In this document: positions 54,008 to 62,566 of the stretch, piece by piece
Position numbering within the stretch: the first letter of the stretch is position 1
Layout: each line of letters starts with the position of its first letter
Source: Rhizobium indicum
Lineage (GTDB): Bacteria; Pseudomonadota; Alphaproteobacteria; Rhizobiales; Rhizobiaceae
Direction of reading: 5' to 3'
Length of the DNA stretch: 64,000 bases
Assembly: GCF_005862305.2 (NCBI RefSeq)
Contig: NZ_CP054021.1
Span: 4,966,385-5,030,384 of the forward strand
Position numbers and translations under genes: made by a program
Notes under the pieces: generated by a model
Seen by the model: only the letters and a program-made list of their open reading frames with translations
Database searches by the model: none
What the model was told of the DNA's origin: nothing

Positions 54008-54988
54008 TCAGCCGCGACGCCGACGAATGGTCTCCGCGCCGACCGCGAGCACGATGACGATGCCGATGATCACCTGCTGCAGGAACGGTGAGACGTTGAG
54101 TAGATTGAGACCGTTGCGAAGCACACCGATGATAAGAACGCCGATCAGCGTTCCACCGATGCCGCCCGCACCGCCCGAGAGCGAAGTCCCGCCGATGACG
54201 ACCGCGGCAATGGTGTCCAACTCATAGCCCAAACCACTGGACGGCTGGACGGAATCCAGTCGGGCGGCGAGTACGATGCCCGCGAGCCCCGCAAGGACTG
54301 AACTTGCGACGTAGACGCCAATCGTCACGAGCGGGACGTTGATGCCCGCCAGCCGCGCGACTTCCGGATTTCCTCCCACCGCGTAGAGCATGCGACCTTC
54401 GGACCGGAAGTGCAGGAAAAGCCACGCGGCAAGAACAACCGCAAGCATGAGAAACACAGTCGCTGTCAACACGCCGAAATGGCGATCGATTGCCAGCATC
54501 ATGAACCAGTCGGGGAATCCCACAATCTGTTGGCCGTCCGTGATCATATTTGCGACGCCGCGAGCCGCGGACATCATCGCAAGAGTGGCAATAAACGCTG
54601 GAACCCTGAACTGCGTCACCAGAAGTCCGACGATCAGCCCCGAAACGCCCGCTGCGACCAGAGCAAAAGCGATCCCGACCGGCAGCGGTAGGCCGGCGAC
54701 ATTCGCAGTCCAGCCCATCACCATCATCGCAAGAGCGAGCGCCGAGCCGACGGAAAGATCGATGCCGCCGATCAGAATGACAAAGGTCATTCCGACGGCC
54801 ATGATGCCGAGGACAGTGATCTGATCGAGGATGTTGAGGCCGTTGCGAACCGAAAGAAACGTGTCGGTGCTGAGGCTCAGGAAGACGCAAAGCAAGAGCA
54901 GCCCCACGAGCGGGCCGGTGGCGCCCTTGAGCTTGCTCAACCAGGCGCCGGACGAAAGCCCGTGTTCATTGATATCGAGCGCCACCAT
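54008..54988 (-). CDS. Sugar ABC transporter permease (RbsC-like)
   Basis: 326 residues with eight to ten hydrophobic helices. GGIDLSVGSALALAMMVMGW and YAVGGNPEVARLAGINV are RbsC hallmarks, as is GGTSLSGGAGGIGGTLIG. First gene of the minus-strand unit transcribed away from the transketolase genes; the shared control region is 54989-55194. Confidence 0.93.
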   Translation of the reverse strand: MVALDINEHGLSSGAWLSKLKGATGPLVGLLLLCVFLSLSTDTFLSVRNGLNILDQITVLGIMAVGMTFVILIGGIDLSVGSALALAMMVMGWTANVAGLPLPVGIAFALVAAGVSGLIVGLLVTQFRVPAFIATLAMMSAARGVANMITDGQQIVGFPDWFMMLAIDRHFGVLTATVFLMLAVVLAAWLFLHFRSEGRMLYAVGGNPEVARLAGINVPLVTIGVYVASSVLAGLAGIVLAARLDSVQPSSGLGYELDTIAAVVIGGTSLSGGAGGIGGTLIGVLIIGVLRNGLNLLNVSPFLQQVIIGIVIVLAVGAETIRRRRG

Positions 54989-55029
54989 TGTTCCTCCCTA
55001 TGCCTAGGCTATTCGCTAATTCACTGTAC

Positions 55030-55044
55030 GAATAAATATTCACT
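55030..55044 (+). promoter_or_regulatory. Putative SorC operator, site 1
   Basis: GAATAAATATTCACT, 42 bases upstream of the permease start. It is repeated with one mismatch at 58490-58504 and in inverted orientation at 55169-55180. Confidence 0.55.
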
Positions 55045-55168
55045 GATGCTGGAAAATTCATTAACAAGTTGCTTCCGAGCTGTCAATAGGATTTTCCGGA
55101 CTTGCAACTGCCGGCGCGTTGCTTAAAGGGCTTGACTAATCGGCGTCTTGTGCAAAAATATTGATAAC

Positions 55169-55180
55169 TGAATATTTATG
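55169..55180 (-). promoter_or_regulatory. Putative SorC operator, site 2 (inverted)
   Basis: TGAATATTTATG, the reverse complement of CATAAATATTCA, 11 of 12 identical to site 1 in opposite orientation and 15 bases before the transketolase start. Confidence 0.5.
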
Positions 55181-55194
55181 CATGAGAGGAACCA

Positions 55195-56004
55195 ATGAAT
55201 ACGACAGAACTCGAGCGGGTCGCTCGCGAGATCCGATTGCGCGATCTCCAGGCGGTCTTTGAAGCGGGCGCCGGCCATATTGGCGGGGAAATGTCGGTCA
55301 TCGACATTTTGACTGCCCTCTATTTTCGTGTGCTGAATGTTTGGCCCGATCAGCCAAAGCACCCGGACCGCGACAGGTTCGTTCTTTCGAAGGGACATAC
55401 TGCATGCGCTCTGTATGTGACGCTCGCAAAACGCGGCTTCATCCCAGAGGAAGAGATTTCCACCTTCTTGCAGCCGCATTCGAGGCTGAACGGGCATCCA
55501 AATTGCAACAAGGTCCCTGGCGTCGAAACGAATACCGGGCCGCTCGGCCACGGTCTTCCAGTCGCAATAGGAATGGCAAAAGCCGCCAAGCTCTCAGGCG
55601 CGAAGTATCACACCTACGTCGTCACCGGCGACGGTGAGATGCAGGAGGGCTCCAACTGGGAAGCGATCATGGCGGCCGCGCAGTTCAAGCTCGATAACTT
55701 GACGCTGGTCATCGACCACAACAGGTTCCAGCAGGGCGCCGCCCTGGCGGAAACCAACGATCTCGCCCCGCTTCGTCCGAAGCTTGAAGCTTTCGATTGG
55801 GAAGTCACCGAGATCAACGGGAACAATATGAGCGAAGTCGTTTCAGCCCTCGAATACCGGGGATCGAGACCGCATTGCATCGTGGCCCACACCAACAAGG
55901 GGCATGGAATCTCGTTCATGCAAGACCGAGTCGACTGGCACCACAAGGTACCGAGCAAGGAACAATACGAAATCGCATTGGCAGAATTGTCGGAGGCACT
56001 GTGA
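55195..56004 (+). CDS. Transketolase, N-terminal (ThDP-binding) subunit
   Basis: 269 residues, only the first half of a transketolase. VFEAGAGHIGGEMSVIDILTALY, RFVLSKGHTACALYV, ETNTGPLGHGLPVAIGMAKA and the thiamine-pyrophosphate motif VTGDGEMQEGSNWEA are intact. GAGAGGA precedes the ATG. Its stop TGA shares one base with the start of the second subunit. Split transketolases of this kind act with FGGY kinases in sugar catabolic loci (for example apulose-4-phosphate transketolase AptA/AptB); the substrate here is unproven. Confidence 0.92.
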   Translation: MNTTELERVAREIRLRDLQAVFEAGAGHIGGEMSVIDILTALYFRVLNVWPDQPKHPDRDRFVLSKGHTACALYVTLAKRGFIPEEEISTFLQPHSRLNGHPNCNKVPGVETNTGPLGHGLPVAIGMAKAAKLSGAKYHTYVVTGDGEMQEGSNWEAIMAAAQFKLDNLTLVIDHNRFQQGAALAETNDLAPLRPKLEAFDWEVTEINGNNMSEVVSALEYRGSRPHCIVAHTNKGHGISFMQDRVDWHHKVPSKEQYEIALAELSEAL

Positions 56005-56960
56005 TGAACGCGCCAATAAACGCACCCAAGCTCTACGACTGCCGCGACGCATTCGCCACTACGCTTGAGCGGCTGGCAGCCGAAAACGAAACGATCGTTG
56101 CTGTCTGCAACGACTCCGTGGGCTCCTCCAAGCTCGGCGGCTTCAAGGCGAAGTTTGGAGAGCGTCTCGTCAATGTCGGCATCGCCGAGCAGAACATGGT
56201 GGGGGTCGCAGCAGGCCTCGCCAATGGCGGACGCCTTCCGTTCGTGTGCGCCGCCGCTCCGTTTCTAACGGGACGGTCGCTGGAGCAGATCAAGGCCGAT
56301 ATTTCGTATTCAAATGCCAACGTCAAGCTGGTCGGCATTTCCTCTGGAATGGCGTATGGCGAACTCGGCCCGACCCATCACTCGATCGAGGACTTTGCCT
56401 GGACGCGGGTTCTGCCCAATCTTCCGGTCATTGCGCCTTGTGACCGCATCGAAACAGCTGCCGCGGTTGAGTGGGCCGCGGCCTATAACGGCCCCTGTTT
56501 CCTGCGTCTGTCTCGCGTCGGTGTGCCTGATCTCCTTCCGGAGGGTCACAAGTTCGAACTTGGCAAGGCAAACCTCCTTCGCCAGGGTTCCGACGTCACC
56601 CTTATCGCAAACGGCACTTTGACACATCGAATCCTAAAGGCTGCCGAAATCCTCGCAGAACGCGGTATCAACGCCAGAGTGCTCAACCTTGCAACGGTTC
56701 GTCCGATCGACGAGGACGCCATCATCGCCGCGGCGAAGGAAACCGGAGCGATCGTCACAGCCGAAGAGCATTCGATTTTTGGCGGGCTCGGTTCCGCGGT
56801 AGCCGAAGTGGTGGTCGACAATGCTCCAGTCCCGATGAAACGTATCGGCGTTCCCGGCGTCTACGCTCCGACCGGTTCGGCAGAGTTCCTGCTCGACGAA
56901 TTCGGGATGGCGCCGTCCGCAATCGCCGACGCGGCGCAGTCGCTGATCAGGCGCAAGTAA
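56004..56960 (+). CDS. Transketolase, C-terminal subunit
   Basis: 318 residues covering the pyrimidine-binding and C-terminal domains: VAVCNDSVGSSKLGGFKAKFG, NVGIAEQNMVGVAAGLANGG (catalytic Glu), SSGMAYGELGPTHHSIEDFAW and ARVLNLATVRPIDEDAI. ATG 56004 overlaps the upstream stop (TGATG). It completes the alpha2beta2 enzyme with 55195-56004. It is followed after 68 bases by the FGGY kinase. Confidence 0.93.
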   Translation: MNAPINAPKLYDCRDAFATTLERLAAENETIVAVCNDSVGSSKLGGFKAKFGERLVNVGIAEQNMVGVAAGLANGGRLPFVCAAAPFLTGRSLEQIKADISYSNANVKLVGISSGMAYGELGPTHHSIEDFAWTRVLPNLPVIAPCDRIETAAAVEWAAAYNGPCFLRLSRVGVPDLLPEGHKFELGKANLLRQGSDVTLIANGTLTHRILKAAEILAERGINARVLNLATVRPIDEDAIIAAAKETGAIVTAEEHSIFGGLGSAVAEVVVDNAPVPMKRIGVPGVYAPTGSAEFLLDEFGMAPSAIADAAQSLIRRK

Positions 56961-57028
56961 CTGGGATCACGTGATCAGCCCGGACGCTTTTTGTCGTCCC
57001 GGCTGCCGTCTGATCTGGGGAGGATGGA

Positions 57029-58495
57029 ATGCGGGCAATTCTGGCAATTGACCAGGGCACGACCAATTCAAAGGCAGTTCTCGTTTCCGAAAAGGGAGAA
57101 ATTGTTGGCAGGGGTTCGGCTCCGGTCGGCATCACCTATCCGAAACCAGGCTGGGTCGAACAAAACCCACGCCGGCTCTACGCATCCGTCTGCGAGGCGA
57201 TCGATGCCTGCCTGAAGGCCGCCCCCGACGTGGCTGTCGAGGCCGTGGCGATTTCCAATCAGCGCGAGTCAGTCACTGCTTGGGACGCCGAAACGGGAGA
57301 AGCACTTGGACCGGTGGTGAGCTGGCAGTGCCGTCGAACGGCACAGGATTGCGAACGTCTCATTGTCGAAGGCCACCTTCAGCGTGTACAGGCGCTCACA
57401 GGCCTGCCACTGGATCCGATGTTCCCCGGTTCGAAATTCCGATGGCTGCTCGACCGTATTCCGGCCGGGCGATCGGTGCGGCTGGGAACGGTCGATAGTT
57501 GGCTCGTCCATTGCCTGACGGGCGGGCGCCGGCATGCCTGCGATGCTTCCAATGCCGCCAGGAGCCAGTTGTTCGATCTCCAGGAGCAGAGATGGAGCGA
57601 GGAACTTGGCGAGATTTTCGGCGTGGATATCGCGCTCCTCCCCGAGGTACTCGACAGCTCTGCCGACTTCGGCAGGACGCAAGGGTTGCCAGGCGTGCCG
57701 GATGGAACTCCGATCATGGCCGTGATCGGAGACAGTCATGCTGCGCTGTTCGGTCATGGAGCATTCAAGCCGGGTGATGGCAAGGTAACCTTCGGAACCG
57801 GCTCGTCGGTGATGACGACGCTTCCGCGATTTATTCCCCCACGCAACGGCGTCACAACGACTGTCGCATGGCGTCTCCATGGAAAGCCGACTTTCGCTTT
57901 CGAAGGCAATATTCTCGTTTGCGCCGCCAGTCTCCCCTGGATGGCAGGCATTCTCGGCCTTTCGGACGTGGCGGCCCTTGTCGAACTTGCGGCGAGCGCC
58001 GAACCGGGCGGACCGGGCTTCGTGCCGGCATTCGTGGGACTGGGCGCACCCTATTGGAAATCCGACGCCCGTGCCCTGTTCTCCCAGATCAACTTCAATA
58101 CGACACGTGCACAAATGGCGCGGTCGGTAACCGACTCGATCGCCTTCCAGGTGCACGACGTGATCGCCGCCATGCGAGCACAAAGCGGCGGCGAGCTCGG
58201 GGCGCTCTATGTGGACGGCGGACCGAGCCAGAACCGCTTCCTGATGCAGTGTGTCTCGAACCTCATCGAACATCCCGTGATTCAATGTGAAGCACCCGAG
58301 GCGTCGGCTTTGGGGGCCGCATATCTCGCGGGTCTCTCACTTGGCCTGTGGAGCGATCTTCAGGTTATCGCGGAGCTGCCCCGGAGCTCACATATCATTG
58401 ACCCGGAACCCGTGGATCGAGCGGTGCTTCTGGATACCTGGAATGATGCACTTGCCCGCTCGACGGCACGCGAAACAACGGCTAATGATGAATAA
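57029..58495 (+). CDS. FGGY-family carbohydrate kinase
   Basis: 488 residues. ILAIDQGTTNSKAVLVSEKG (phosphate 1), SWQCRRTAQDCERL, MAVIGDSHAALFGHGAF (phosphate 2 / adenosine) and the FGGY signature region YVDGGPSQNRFLMQCVSNL are present. Closest by eye to glycerol or ketose kinases; GTTTSKA and DSHAALFG fit glycerol-kinase-like enzymes but the neighbours suggest a ketose. GGGGAGGATGGA precedes the ATG. Its stop lies inside the operator of the next gene. Confidence 0.9.
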   Translation: MRAILAIDQGTTNSKAVLVSEKGEIVGRGSAPVGITYPKPGWVEQNPRRLYASVCEAIDACLKAAPDVAVEAVAISNQRESVTAWDAETGEALGPVVSWQCRRTAQDCERLIVEGHLQRVQALTGLPLDPMFPGSKFRWLLDRIPAGRSVRLGTVDSWLVHCLTGGRRHACDASNAARSQLFDLQEQRWSEELGEIFGVDIALLPEVLDSSADFGRTQGLPGVPDGTPIMAVIGDSHAALFGHGAFKPGDGKVTFGTGSSVMTTLPRFIPPRNGVTTTVAWRLHGKPTFAFEGNILVCAASLPWMAGILGLSDVAALVELAASAEPGGPGFVPAFVGLGAPYWKSDARALFSQINFNTTRAQMARSVTDSIAFQVHDVIAAMRAQSGGELGALYVDGGPSQNRFLMQCVSNLIEHPVIQCEAPEASALGAAYLAGLSLGLWSDLQVIAELPRSSHIIDPEPVDRAVLLDTWNDALARSTARETTANDE

Positions 58496-58504
58496 AAATT
58501 CACT
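58490..58504 (+). promoter_or_regulatory. Putative SorC operator, site 3 (autoregulatory)
   Basis: GAATAAAAATTCACT, 14 of 15 identical to site 1, covering the kinase stop codon and ending 12 bases before the regulator start. It suggests the regulator controls itself. Confidence 0.55.
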
Positions 58505-58516
58505 CTAGGATTAGCG

Positions 58517-59467
58517 ATGACTCGCCTCAATGAACTCCGCCTCATCTCGAGGGTCGCTCAGATGTACCACTTGGAGGGACGGCGACAGGCGGAGATCGCA
58601 CAGCACCTTCGCCTGTCGCAGGCGACAGTGTCGCGCATGCTCAAGCGTGCCGAGGCCGAAGATATTGTGCGAACCAGCGTGACGCCCCCCGTTGGCACCT
58701 ACAGCGAGTTTGAGAGCGCGCTTCGCGAGAAATATGATTTGCCGGAGGCGATCGTCGTTGAATGTACGGAAGATCGGGACGGAGCCATCATGGCCCGTAT
58801 CGGAGAGGCAGCGGCTCATCTCTTGGAGGTGACGCTTGCGCCGGGGGAGATCATCGGCGTTTCGAGTTGGAGCCAGACCATCTCCAAGATGGTCGAGAAC
58901 ATTCATCCCCTGAAGAGCGCTCAGGCGAAATACGTCGTCCAAACCCTTGGAGGCATGGGCGATCCTTCAGTGCAGACGCATGCGACGCAGCTTACCACGC
59001 GGCTTGCTCGGCTGACCGGCGCTGAGCCAAAACTGCTCGCTGTGCAGGGCGTTACGACGTCCAGAGAGGCAAAATTTCTTATGCAGGCCGATCCATACGT
59101 TCGGGAGACGATGGACTTGTTCGGCAGCATAACGCTTGCGATTGTCGGAATCGGAGCAGTCGAACCGTCCGAACTTCTCGCACGGTCCGGCAACATCTTT
59201 TCGTCTCGCGAACTGTCTGATCTCGCGGAAGCGGGAGCCGTCGGCGATATCTCCCTTCGCTTCTTCGATAAAAACGGCAAGCCGGTCAAGACACCCCTTG
59301 ATGACCGGGTCATCGGGCTTCCCCTCGAGGATCTCGAACGGGTGGACCGGGTCATTGCTCTTGCCGGCGGGTCCAAAAAGACTGACGCTATCGCAGGGGC
59401 GCTCCGCGTGGGGGTCATCGACATGCTTGTTACGGACAAGTTTACCGCGCAGCGATTGATCAACTGA
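58517..59467 (+). CDS. SorC/DeoR-type sugar-binding transcriptional regulator
   Basis: 316 residues. HTH: LISRVAQMYHLEGRRQAEIAQ then HLRLSQATVSRMLKRAEAEDIV; the C-terminal sugar-phosphate isomerase-like sensor has VVQTLGGMGDPSVQTHATQL and ALAGGSKKTDAIAGAL. These are the hallmarks of the SorC family, which are induced by phosphorylated sugars. AGGA precedes the ATG. It probably controls the split-transketolase locus through the three matching operators. Confidence 0.92.
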   Translation: MTRLNELRLISRVAQMYHLEGRRQAEIAQHLRLSQATVSRMLKRAEAEDIVRTSVTPPVGTYSEFESALREKYDLPEAIVVECTEDRDGAIMARIGEAAAHLLEVTLAPGEIIGVSSWSQTISKMVENIHPLKSAQAKYVVQTLGGMGDPSVQTHATQLTTRLARLTGAEPKLLAVQGVTTSREAKFLMQADPYVRETMDLFGSITLAIVGIGAVEPSELLARSGNIFSSRELSDLAEAGAVGDISLRFFDKNGKPVKTPLDDRVIGLPLEDLERVDRVIALAGGSKKTDAIAGALRVGVIDMLVTDKFTAQRLIN

Positions 59468-59473
59468 TGAGGC

Positions 59474-59492
59474 AGGCTGATTTTGGCAGCCT
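59474..59492. terminator. Short hairpin between convergent genes
   Basis: AGGCTG (59474-59479) pairs with CAGCCT (59487-59492) around ATTTTGG, between the SorC stop and the iron-transporter ATPase stop. Could serve either strand. Confidence 0.4.
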
Positions 59493-60244
59493 CAATGGGC
59501 TGTCCCATCCACAATCACGTGGTCGTACTCCATAGAGCATTTCTCCACCCGGGCCTCGACCCTGTAGATCTCCCGCAGCATTTCGGTGGTGACGACATCC
59601 CTTGGGGTGCCGCAGGCGTGCATGCGGCCGTTGGCGATGACGAGGACCTTATCGGCGAAGCGGAGCGCCTGGTTGAGGTCGTGGATGGCGATCAGCACGA
59701 TCATGCCCTTGGTGCGGGCCTGGCGGCGCATGAAGTCGAGGACCTCGACCTGGCGGTGGAGGTCGAGCGCGCTGGTCGGCTCGTCCATCAGCATGATCTC
59801 TGGCTCGCGCACCAGGGCCTGGGCGATCGAGACGAGCTGGCGCTGGCCGCCGGAGAGCGCGCCGAGATCGCGGAAGGCGATGGCGTTGATATCGAGCGCT
59901 TTCATGATCTCGTCGATGAAGCGGAGGTCGCTGTCGCTGACGGCCCAGGACTGGCCCTGCTTGCGGGCAAGCAGGATAGATTCGTAGACCGTCAGCACCG
60001 CATTTGCCGAGGTATCCTGCGGCATGTAGCTGATGGCGTTTTTTGTCTTCGAGCCTTCGACGACGACATGGCCCGGCCCCTTGAGCAGGCCGGTGATGCG
60101 CTTGAAAAGTGTCGACTTGCCGGCGGCGTTCGGGCCGATCACCGCCACGACCTCGCCCGATGTCATCACCGGCGTTGTCACATCTTCGACGAAGAGCTTG
60201 CGGCCGTGATAGGCGCCGACCGATTGCAACTGAAGCGCTACCAC
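59492..60244 (-). CDS. Iron-siderophore ABC transporter ATPase (FecE/FhuC family)
   Basis: 250 residues. Walker A GPNAAGKST, signature LSGGQRQLVSIAQALV, Walker B IMLMDEPTSALD and AIHDLNQALRFADKVLV are intact. It starts with GTG 60244, overlapping the permease gene by seven bases. VTTEMLREIYRVEARVE near the end is characteristic of the FecE/FhuC group. Powers uptake through the permease encoded just upstream. Confidence 0.93.
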   Translation of the reverse strand: MVALQLQSVGAYHGRKLFVEDVTTPVMTSGEVVAVIGPNAAGKSTLFKRITGLLKGPGHVVVEGSKTKNAISYMPQDTSANAVLTVYESILLARKQGQSWAVSDSDLRFIDEIMKALDINAIAFRDLGALSGGQRQLVSIAQALVREPEIMLMDEPTSALDLHRQVEVLDFMRRQARTKGMIVLIAIHDLNQALRFADKVLVIANGRMHACGTPRDVVTTEMLREIYRVEARVEKCSMEYDHVIVDGTAH

Positions 60245-61308
60245 GACCGGCTCCTATTCGAGAGGATAAGCGAGAAGAAGAAGGGCACGCCGACCAGCGC
60301 GGTGATGATACCGATCGGGAAGACGACACCTGGGATGATCGACTTCGAGACGATCGAGGTCAGCGAGAGCAGCAGTGCGCCCGACAGGATCGAGCCCGGC
60401 AGGAAGAAGCGCTGATCCTCGCCGAGGATCATGCGCGCGATATGCGGCCCGACGAGGCCGACGAAACCGATCGTACCGACGAAGCTGACGGGGACTGCGG
60501 CAAGCAGCGAGACCACGAGCATGGTCTCCAGCCGGATGCGGCGGACATTGACGCCGAAGCTCGCGGCCTTGTCTTCGCCGAGGCGGATCGCGGTCAGCGC
60601 CCAGGCGTTGCGGGCAAAGAGCGGCAGGGCGATCAGCAACACGGCGAGCGTCACCCAGATCTTCGGCCAGGTGGCCTTGGTAAGGCTGCCCATCGTCCAG
60701 AAGACGACAGCCGACAGCGCCTGTTCGGAGGCGAGATATTGCAGGAAGGCGAGCAAGGCATTGAAGGTGAAGACCAGCGCGATGCCGAGCAACACCACCG
60801 TCTGCACCGAGACGCCGCGGGCCTGCGAGACGAAGTGGATGAAGAGGGTGGCGATCAGCGCCATGATGAAGGCGTTGACCGGCACGAGCAGGCCGGCTGC
60901 TACAGGCAGAAGCGGAACGCTGGTGACGATCGCAAGGGCAGCACCGAAGCTTGCCGCCGCTGAAATGCCGAGCGTGAAGGGGCTGGCGAGTGGATTGGCG
61001 AGGATCGTCTGCATCTGCGCGCCGGCGACGGAGAGCGATGCGCCGACGACGATCGCCATCACGGCAACCGGCATGCGGATGCCCCAGACGACGGCCCGCA
61101 CCTGATCCGAAACGGAGGAGGGGTCGAGGAGGGCGGCGACGACTTCACTGATACTATAGCGGGCCGGGCCCCAGGCGAGATCGACCGCAAAGGACAGGCA
61201 GAGCGCTGCCGTCATGGCGGCAAGGATCAGCAGCTTGCGCCGGGCGAGGGCGCGGTAGCGCTCCCTCCCGGCTTCGGCTTCGATCGATATGGCGGCGATC
61301 TCGGCCAT
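60238..61308 (-). CDS. Iron-siderophore ABC transporter permease (FecCD family)
   Basis: 356 residues with about ten helices. GIRMPVAVMAIVVGASLSVA, GAQMQTILANPLASPFTLGISAAA, FVGLVGPHIARMILGEDQR and PGSILSGALLLSLTSIVSKS are the FecCD signatures. Its start lies six bases after the binding-protein stop, so the three genes form one unit. Homodimeric permease for siderophore-iron, heme or cobalamin. Confidence 0.94.
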   Translation of the reverse strand: MAEIAAISIEAEAGRERYRALARRKLLILAAMTAALCLSFAVDLAWGPARYSISEVVAALLDPSSVSDQVRAVVWGIRMPVAVMAIVVGASLSVAGAQMQTILANPLASPFTLGISAAASFGAALAIVTSVPLLPVAAGLLVPVNAFIMALIATLFIHFVSQARGVSVQTVVLLGIALVFTFNALLAFLQYLASEQALSAVVFWTMGSLTKATWPKIWVTLAVLLIALPLFARNAWALTAIRLGEDKAASFGVNVRRIRLETMLVVSLLAAVPVSFVGTIGFVGLVGPHIARMILGEDQRFFLPGSILSGALLLSLTSIVSKSIIPGVVFPIGIITALVGVPFFFSLILSNRSRSW

Positions 61309-61314
61309 TTTGGA

Positions 61315-62451
61315 TTACTGACCCGCCTTGGCGTCGACCCAGTAACCCGGCTGGTAGGCGACCGGCAGGAATTTTTCGTGGAATTCCTTGAAGGTGGCAT
61401 CGGGATCGAGATCGGCAAAGAGGTTAGGATGGAACCACTTGGCCAGTTGCTGGACGGCGACGAACTGGTAGGGGCTGGTATAGAATTGGTGCCAGATCGC
61501 GTGGACATTGCCGCCGGCAACCGCCCTGGAGCCGGTGAAGGCTGGGTTTTCCATCAGCGTAGTCAGCGTCTTGCGGCTGTCGTCGAAGGTGGCGGCGGCA
61601 TTGGGACCGACATTCACAAAGTCCTTGGCATTCTTGGTCTGGCTCCAATTGGATCCGGTGACGACGATGACGTCAGGATTGGAGGCGACGACCTGCTCGG
61701 CATTGATCGAGCCGGTATAGCCCGGCAGGAAATCGGAGCCGAGATTGTGGCCGCCGGCCCAATCGACCATCAGGCCGAAATTGTCGGGGCCGAAGGTGCC
61801 GCAGCATTCGACCAGGCCTGCGGCGCGGTACATGAAGACATTGGGCTTCGGCGGATTGGCGGCCTTCAGCTTGTCGGTGACGCGGGCCATCTGCTCTTTC
61901 CAGAAGCTGGCGACGGCTTCGGCGCGGTCTTCATGGCCGAAGATCTGGCCGAGGATCTTCAGGCTCGGCTCGGTGTTGGCGAGAATGTGCTCGCGGAAAT
62001 CGATGTAGACGATCTTCACGCCGATGCCGTTCAGCATGTCTTCGAGCTTCACCTCGTCGGCCGCTGCCTTGTTGCCGATCGGCAGCAGCAGCACATCAGG
62101 ATGAAGCTTGACGACCGTCTCGGTCTGCAGCGTGCCGTCGGTTAGGTTGCCGAGGAATGGCAGGTCCTTGCCCTTCGGAAACTTCTCGACATAGGCGTTG
62201 AAGCCGTCCTTGTCGGTGGTCCAGAGATCGTTGCGCCAGCCGACGATCTTGGCGAAGGGATCTTCCTTCTCGATCGGGGCTACGGCATAGAGCATGCGGC
62301 CTTCCCCAAGGATCACACGCTCGACCGGCTTGTCGAAGGTCACTTCGCGACCCGCGACATCCTTGACGGTGAAGGACTGCGCCCAGGCCGAAAGCGGCAT
62401 CAGGCTCGCAATCGCCGCTGCGGAGACTGCGAGTATTTTCACGAAATTCAT
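61315..62451 (-). CDS. Iron-siderophore ABC transporter substrate-binding protein
   Basis: 378 residues; signal NFVKILAVSAAAIASLMPLS, cleavage near AWAQSF. VKDVAGREVTFDKPVERVIL is the class III start, followed by NGIGVKIVYIDF, RAAGLVECCGTFGPDN and GGNVHAIWHQFYTSPYQFVA. The first of three genes, behind an IRO box at 62500-62514. Ligand (ferric siderophore, or heme, less likely cobalamin) cannot be decided by eye. Confidence 0.92.
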   Translation of the reverse strand: MNFVKILAVSAAAIASLMPLSAWAQSFTVKDVAGREVTFDKPVERVILGEGRMLYAVAPIEKEDPFAKIVGWRNDLWTTDKDGFNAYVEKFPKGKDLPFLGNLTDGTLQTETVVKLHPDVLLLPIGNKAAADEVKLEDMLNGIGVKIVYIDFREHILANTEPSLKILGQIFGHEDRAEAVASFWKEQMARVTDKLKAANPPKPNVFMYRAAGLVECCGTFGPDNFGLMVDWAGGHNLGSDFLPGYTGSINAEQVVASNPDVIVVTGSNWSQTKNAKDFVNVGPNAAATFDDSRKTLTTLMENPAFTGSRAVAGGNVHAIWHQFYTSPYQFVAVQQLAKWFHPNLFADLDPDATFKEFHEKFLPVAYQPGYWVDAKAGQ

Positions 62452-62499
62452 CTGGAAATTCCCCCGAGGTCTGAATAATGTCCGCAGGCATAAGAAATA

Positions 62500-62514
62500 T
62501 GACTTTATGAATCA
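62500..62514. promoter_or_regulatory. IRO box (RirA-type iron-responsive operator)
   Basis: TGA-CTTTATGAA-TCA matches the rhizobial TGA-N9-TCA consensus exactly. It lies 49 bases before the binding-protein start and 53 bases before the divergent methyltransferase, so RirA may control both when iron is sufficient. Confidence 0.6.
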
Positions 62515-62566
62515 AGTTCTATGTTTTAGAGCGTTTCCAAACTGATCCGATGCCGGGGTGCCTCAG

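Noticed and set aside
59483..60415. 310-codon plus-strand frame over the iron-transporter ATPase
   Set aside because: Antisense shadow of a complete ABC ATPase.
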